A stretch of DNA of 64,000 nucleotides, taken from positions 1-64,000 of the forward strand of contig CAZNPU010000011.1 of assembly GCA_964575335.1 (NCBI GenBank), in the 5' to 3' direction. Within the stretch, counting starts at the first letter, position 1. Each line of letters begins with the position of its first letter. This document shows, piece by piece, positions 63,689 to 64,000 of the stretch. Origin of the DNA: CAZNPU01 sp964575335. GTDB lineage: Bacteria > Planctomycetota > Phycisphaerae > Phycisphaerales > SM1A02. The notes beneath the pieces were generated by a model. It ran no database searches and was not told the DNA's origin. It saw only the letters and a program-made list of their open reading frames with translations. A program made the position numbers and the translations under genes.

Positions 63689-64000
63689 TTACGCCGCAAG
63701 TCCGGGCGTCTCTTCATCGGGGAAGTTCGACTTGTCATGCTCGCTGGCGTGTTCCTGCGCTGCAGCGTCGCCGGCTTGTTTTGCTTTGTCGGTTTGTTTC
63801 GATTCTTTCATCTTCGCAGCGATAGGCATCGAGCACGGCAGTGAAAAGTTGCCGACATCGCAGTTGTGTCCCGCCCAGCGCGCCCAGTAGACCGGCTCGC
63901 AGGTATGCAGGCGAAAGCCGTGATGCACCACAATCGGATTCTTGCGATACGAACCGATGTATTGTGCATCATGGACCGTCGGCAGCACATCGCAGCCGCG
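63689..64000 (-). CDS. C-terminal part of a conserved-looking protein, truncated by window end
   Basis: The frame runs off the window end without a start, so only the last 103 or so residues are visible. It begins RGCDVLPTVHDAQYIGSYR and continues HHGFRLHTCEPVYWARW. It ends in a charged Lys/Asp/Glu-rich tail. The compact, cysteine- and histidine-containing first half looks like real protein rather than a chance frame. I do not recognise the family. Confidence 0.5.
   Translation of the reverse strand, partial: RGCDVLPTVHDAQYIGSYRKNPIVVHHGFRLHTCEPVYWARWAGHNCDVGNFSLPCSMPIAAKMKESKQTDKAKQAGDAAAQEHASEHDKSNFPDEETPGLAA

Noticed and set aside
63225..63689. Minus-strand frame whose ATG overlaps the preceding stop (TAATG at 63687-63691)
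   Set aside because: The overlap looks like coupling, but most of the frame is antisense to the well-conserved 3' end of aroDE and its sequence is not protein-like.

Overview
The window looks like chromosomal DNA of a planctomycete, most likely of the class Phycisphaerae. This is an inference from gene content; no ribosomal RNA is present. Pointers are a type I 3-dehydroquinate dehydratase/shikimate dehydrogenase fusion, a signal peptidase I with a very large insertion, a bacterial topoisomerase VI pair, secreted proteins ending in dockerin-like 'DLL..I.NWG.C' modules, a VPGPG/Arg-rich C-terminal sorting signal, many short membrane proteins with a C-terminal zinc ribbon, and a futalosine-pathway hydrolase. 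The DNA is GC-rich overall. I see no tRNA, rRNA, CRISPR array, insertion sequence or prophage.

Layout. 1-7 kb holds core genes: ricT-like PSP1 protein and serA on the minus strand, then rpsO and pnp on the plus strand with a clear promoter, an inter-gene terminator, a strong pnp leader hairpin and a final terminator. 7-12.7 kb holds a zinc-ribbon membrane protein, a histidine kinase, a convergent ANTAR response regulator and a top6B-top6A operon. 13-21 kb is an exported-protein region: a cysteine-rich secreted protein, a zinc-ribbon membrane protein, and two large convergent FG-GAP proteins, one with calcium-binding repeats and one a metalloprotease with a dockerin-like end. 21-23.4 kb has ndk and a divergent sigma-70 factor. 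23.5-27.3 kb is an island: a 1,113-codon membrane protein of AT-richer codon use that I do not recognise, with an exact 21-bp-phased array of eight palindromes next to its 5' end.

27-38.5 kb returns to core functions (DinB-like protein, der, lepB, hisS, DUF1080 protein, mqnB) mixed with secreted proteins and with a family of palindromic interspersed repeats at four intergenic sites. 38.7-44.1 kb is a type IV pilus/type II secretion inner-membrane operon (pilM, pilN, pilO, a PilP/GspC-like protein, a GspE/PilB ATPase). 45-54.5 kb mixes envelope genes (GT4 glycosyltransferase, galE, DUF368 polyprenyl-phosphate transporter, CapD-like dehydratase) with bshB1 and moaA. 54.6-64 kb has a coupled run of two small genes into dut, a zinc-ribbon protein, a sulfur operon (persulfide dioxygenase-rhodanese, a 61-residue protein, TauE/SafE exporter), a PRC-barrel protein, a DUF2470 protein, aroDE and a partial gene at the end.

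A recurring TACACT hexamer lies upstream of several genes, and in some cases sits only 6-11 bases before a start codon that lacks a Shine-Dalgarno sequence, which suggests leaderless transcripts. The best candidates for something undescribed are the 21-bp palindrome array with its neighbouring protein, the cysteine-rich exported protein at 13 kb, and the palindromic repeat family.
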